8,130 bases of DNA from Candidatus Zixiibacteriota bacterium (GTDB lineage: Bacteria > Zixibacteria > MSB-5A5 > GN15 > JAAZOE01): contig JAAZOE010000435.1 in the NCBI GenBank assembly GCA_012797915.1, positions 1-8,130 of the forward strand. The letters run 5' to 3'. Shown here piece by piece: positions 5,625 through 8,130 of the stretch (positions are counted from its first letter, which is position 1; the number at the start of each line of letters is the position of its first letter). The notes beneath the pieces are model-generated. The model was not told where the DNA came from. It saw only the letters and a program-made list of their open reading frames with translations, and did no database searches. The translations under genes were made by a program, and so were the position numbers.

Positions 5625-7712
5625 ATGCACAAGGCACATTCGACAACTCCCCGCCGACCCGATGACACGCCCGCCCTCGGATACCTCTGGGCGTTTGCGG
5701 CGGTGGTGCTCCTCCAAATCACCGGGGGGGCGCTCTCAACTCGATTTACCTGGGGCTTCGGATATTGGGGATTCTTCGTCCCCCCGTACAACGTCCTCTT
5801 TCCAGCCCTGGCTTTGGTACTTCTGTTCCCCCCGGTTTTGAACCGACTGGCCGATGGAAGCAATGGCATGATGCGGCCGGTCCCGGATTTCGAGCGGAAG
5901 ATTCCCACCGCCCTCCTCATCGCCGGATCATCGCTGCTTCTCTGTCTTCTCTTCTATCTCTTCCGGTCGCGGGCGCACTTCTACGGCGACGGATATTCGG
6001 TCCTGCAAGCATTATCGGCCGATGATTTCTCCGTGTCCGGGCAATTCCGCCTTCAACCGCTGGCCGCTCTGCTGCAGCATTATGCCATCGTTTCCTTGCG
6101 GAAGGTCGTTCCTCTCTCACCCGAACAGCTCTTTGCCCTGGTCAATTGCCTGGGGGGCGTCATCGGCTTCTGGGGGCTTGTCCGTCTTTCCCGGTCAGCT
6201 GTTTCCGATACCGCCGCCCGATGGTTCATGGTCATTACCGCCTGCGCCGGAGGCGCAACCGTTCTGTTTTTCGGCTATATCGAAAACTACACCTGGCCGA
6301 CCGCCTGCGGCCTCTGGACAACGGCGTTCCTGATGGAATACGCGAAAGGAGAACGCGGTCCCTGGCCGGCCGTTGCCTGCGGCCTTGCGGCCGCCCTGTT
6401 TCATGTCGTCGCCGCGCCGTGCCTGGCCGCGGTCGCTGCGATTATCCTGCTTCGATCCCTTTCCGTCGGAAAGGAAGCATCCTCCCGCGGAATATGGATG
6501 TTGATATCGGTTGCCGTCGTCGGCTCGGTCGCCATTGGGTTGATCGTTCAACTGACGGGAATCAAGTACCTCCTCGTCCCGCTCTGGCCGGTCGAGGGGA
6601 ATCCATACTGGGTCCTTTCCCGCGATCACCTTCTCGATCTGGTCAACCACATGCTGCTTGTCGCTCCGTTGGGTATCGCCCTGTTAGTTGCCTCCTTGCC
6701 GGGGGCCAGGCTCCGGCCACGGACGGCGGTCGAGGATACACTGGCGGTGACGACGCTGTTTGCCTTCCTGGCGGCCTTCTGGATCGATCCGTTAATCGGC
6801 ATGCCCCGCGATTGGGACTTGGTGTCGCCGTATGGCTTCCCGCTGGCCTTGTGGGGAGGGTATCGGTTCACCCGGATGGCTGTCGATGGACGTCTCAAGA
6901 CGATCTGGCCGGCCGCCGGGGCGATTGTCCTGCTGGTCTGCCTGACCCCGAACATCACCGAAAAGAATCATCCGGCGAAAGGACTGGCGCGGCTCGACCG
7001 ACTGGTATTCGACGATATCCATTACCAGAGCATCTACGACCACGCCCATCGGGCCGTATCCTGGGGGACGCTGCTGACCGACACGCAGAAACGGCCGGAT
7101 CTGGCGGAGAAGTATTTTCAACGACGCCTGGGGGCGGAATCCGGTTCGGCCGAAACCTGGTACAACCTCGGCAATCTGTATCTACAGCGCATGGTCTTCG
7201 ATTCCGCCGCCGCCTGCTATTACAGCGCCGTGAGCGTCAATCCCTCTCTCGCCATGGCCTGGTGCCAACTGGCCCGGGCCGAGGTGGGGCTGGGCCGACT
7301 CGATAATGCCCTCATCCATGCCGAACATGCCGTCTCGCTGGATCCCCGATCGGCCATCATCCAAGCCTCGCTGGGGGTGGTGCTGACCATCCAGAAAAAA
7401 TTCGACCGGGCCATGATTGCCCTGCGGACGGCGGTGACGCTTCAGCCGTCATCGTACCCGGCCAACATGAGCCTCGGGGTCGCCTTCCTGCAGCAGCAGC
7501 AATTCGACTCGGCCTGCCACTATCTGCGCATCGCTTTCGATCTCAACGGCGGGAAGATGCAGGACTTCGATCCGCTGATTCAGGCCACGCTGGGCGCGGG
7601 ACGGTTCGATGAGGCCGCGCGGCTGGTGGCCCGTTTCGAACAGATATCACCCGGGGCGCCCTCGATAGAGAGGTATCAGAGGGCTATCGCCGAAAAGAAA
7701 CCGCCCCGATGA
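5625..7712 (+). CDS. Polytopic membrane protein with C-terminal TPR repeats, possible GT-C-type glycosyltransferase
   Basis: This 695-residue protein has two parts. Residues from about 18 to 440 hold roughly ten hydrophobic segments (for example 18-38, 48-70, 94-113, then a series from about 165 on). From about 509 to 680 there are four good tetratricopeptide repeats (about 509-542, 543-576, 577-610 and 611-644) and a fifth degenerate one, each ending near a Pro or Gly. The membrane part has conserved-looking acidic patches next to membrane helices: FYGDGY with Asp122 after the third helix, GYIENYTW (217-224) and MPRDWDL (393-399). That layout, with an acidic residue in the first large outer loop, recalls GT-C transferases, which use polyprenyl-linked sugars on the outer face of the membrane, and some of those also carry TPRs. 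No family-defining motif is certain, so the enzymatic role is inference. The gene is alone between divergent and convergent neighbours. Confidence 0.75.
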   Translation: MHKAHSTTPRRPDDTPALGYLWAFAAVVLLQITGGALSTRFTWGFGYWGFFVPPYNVLFPALALVLLFPPVLNRLADGSNGMMRPVPDFERKIPTALLIAGSSLLLCLLFYLFRSRAHFYGDGYSVLQALSADDFSVSGQFRLQPLAALLQHYAIVSLRKVVPLSPEQLFALVNCLGGVIGFWGLVRLSRSAVSDTAARWFMVITACAGGATVLFFGYIENYTWPTACGLWTTAFLMEYAKGERGPWPAVACGLAAALFHVVAAPCLAAVAAIILLRSLSVGKEASSRGIWMLISVAVVGSVAIGLIVQLTGIKYLLVPLWPVEGNPYWVLSRDHLLDLVNHMLLVAPLGIALLVASLPGARLRPRTAVEDTLAVTTLFAFLAAFWIDPLIGMPRDWDLVSPYGFPLALWGGYRFTRMAVDGRLKTIWPAAGAIVLLVCLTPNITEKNHPAKGLARLDRLVFDDIHYQSIYDHAHRAVSWGTLLTDTQKRPDLAEKYFQRRLGAESGSAETWYNLGNLYLQRMVFDSAAACYYSAVSVNPSLAMAWCQLARAEVGLGRLDNALIHAEHAVSLDPRSAIIQASLGVVLTIQKKFDRAMIALRTAVTLQPSSYPANMSLGVAFLQQQQFDSACHYLRIAFDLNGGKMQDFDPLIQATLGAGRFDEAARLVARFEQISPGAPSIERYQRAIAEKKPPR

Positions 7713-7755
7713 CTTTGGGCCTCTGTTCCAACCCTGCCGATATCCCCGGACGGAT

Positions 7756-7788
7756 AAAAAAACACGGGCAATCATCGATTGCCCGTGT
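7756..7788 (-). terminator. Intrinsic terminator of the chemoreceptor gene
   Basis: Bases 7762-7773 and 7777-7788 form a perfect 12-bp stem (arm ACACGGGCAATC) with a three-base loop. On the minus strand it is followed directly by seven T (A at 7756-7762 on the plus strand, the last pairing in the stem). This is a textbook rho-independent terminator, 38 bases after the stop codon of the methyl-accepting chemotaxis gene. On the plus strand the hairpin also lies 49 bases after the TPR gene but has no T run there. Confidence 0.92.
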
Positions 7789-7826
7789 CGGTGTCAGATA
7801 AAATTGATACGTCCGCGTCGGCGCGG

Positions 7827-8130
7827 TTAGGCCGGTACCGCCTGCTCGGTTTTGGCTCCCGTGAAACCGACGAGTCTCTCCAGGTCTTCCACCGTCTTCC
7901 GCAGGGTTTCCGCCTGGGCCGACAGCTCCTCCGAGGCCGAAGCCGTTTCCTCGGCCGCCGACGCGTTCTTCTGGGTGACCTGATCGACCTGGCTGACCGC
8001 CTGCGAAATCTGGTCGATTCCTTCCGACTGCTCGCGGCTGGCCCGGGCGATGTCGGCGACGATGACGGCCACCTTTTCGGCGCTTTCGGTGATGCCATGA
8101 AGGGCGTCGGCCGCCCGCTTGACCACCTCC
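7827..8130 (-). CDS. Methyl-accepting chemotaxis protein, C-terminal end (partial)
   Basis: About 100 residues are visible and the frame remains open to the right edge, so the sensor, membrane and most of the signalling part lie outside. The segment is the descending arm of the receptor's long coiled-coil hairpin: IARASREQSEGIDQISQAVSQVD, then QVTQKNASAAEETASASEELS, the conserved second methylation helix with Glu/Gln pairs for CheR and CheB. Such receptors pass ligand signals to CheA/CheW to steer the flagellar motor. The tail ends in TEQAVPA and lacks the NWETF-type pentapeptide that tethers CheR and CheB in some enterobacterial receptors. A GTG at 8124-8126 is inside the coding frame and is not a start. 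Confidence 0.93.
   Translation of the reverse strand, partial: EVVKRAADALHGITESAEKVAVIVADIARASREQSEGIDQISQAVSQVDQVTQKNASAAEETASASEELSAQAETLRKTVEDLERLVGFTGAKTEQAVPA

Noticed and set aside
6146..7306. Plus-strand open frame of 386 codons inside the TPR membrane protein gene
   Set aside because: It is a +1-type shadow, Arg/Pro/Gly-rich, without a ribosome binding site, while the overlapping frame encodes clear membrane segments and TPRs.
1..8130. CRISPR array, tRNA/rRNA genes, transposase, phage or defence genes
   Set aside because: I looked for regularly spaced repeats, tRNA-like cloverleaf and CCA ends, and DDE, recombinase, nuclease or toxin motifs, and saw none. The coding space is taken up by the genes listed.

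Overview
The window is G+C-rich (about 60% by eye), densely coded bacterial DNA with strong AGGAGG-type ribosome binding sites. Three proteins carry export signals, one is a polytopic membrane protein, and there is a chemoreceptor tail, which fits a motile Gram-negative-type bacterium. A membrane protein with GT-C-like traits plus a TPR tail, a LolA-like protein with an AVGG motif and an S41 protease together suggest the FCB/Acidobacteria/candidate-phylum neighbourhood (for example Zixibacteria-like). That placement is an impression from gene content, not a demonstrated assignment.

Layout from left to right: the last 18 codons of an unidentified + gene (2-58); a cytoplasmic Fe/Mn-family superoxide dismutase (164-763, +); a 224-base convergent gap with a hairpin (794-826) and a 71-base palindromic repeat element (851-921); a radical SAM enzyme of the COG0731 type (988-1776, -); a divergent gap; an exported GT8/GT-A-like glycosyltransferase homologue (2014-3075, +); a 17-bp-stem hairpin between convergent genes (3080-3125); a two-gene - strand operon of an exported S41 protease (3975-5297) followed by an exported LolA-like protein (3150-3938); a 325-base divergent gap with a possible promoter for the operon; a large polytopic membrane protein with a C-terminal TPR array (5625-7712, +); a clear intrinsic terminator (7756-7788); and the C-terminal end of a methyl-accepting chemotaxis protein (7827-8130, -).

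Apart from the S41/LolA-like pair, the genes look like single transcription units on alternating strands, and each of the three convergent junctions holds a strong inverted repeat. Functionally this is mixed core and envelope material: oxidative defence, a radical SAM enzyme, envelope proteolysis and lipid or lipoprotein handling, probable envelope glycosylation, and chemotaxis. I see no tRNA, rRNA, CRISPR array, transposase, phage gene or defence operon. The points most worth a second look are the unusual active-site surroundings of the SOD, the glycosyltransferase-like protein with a Sec-type signal, the S41 protease without the canonical lysine, and the GT-C-like/TPR fusion.
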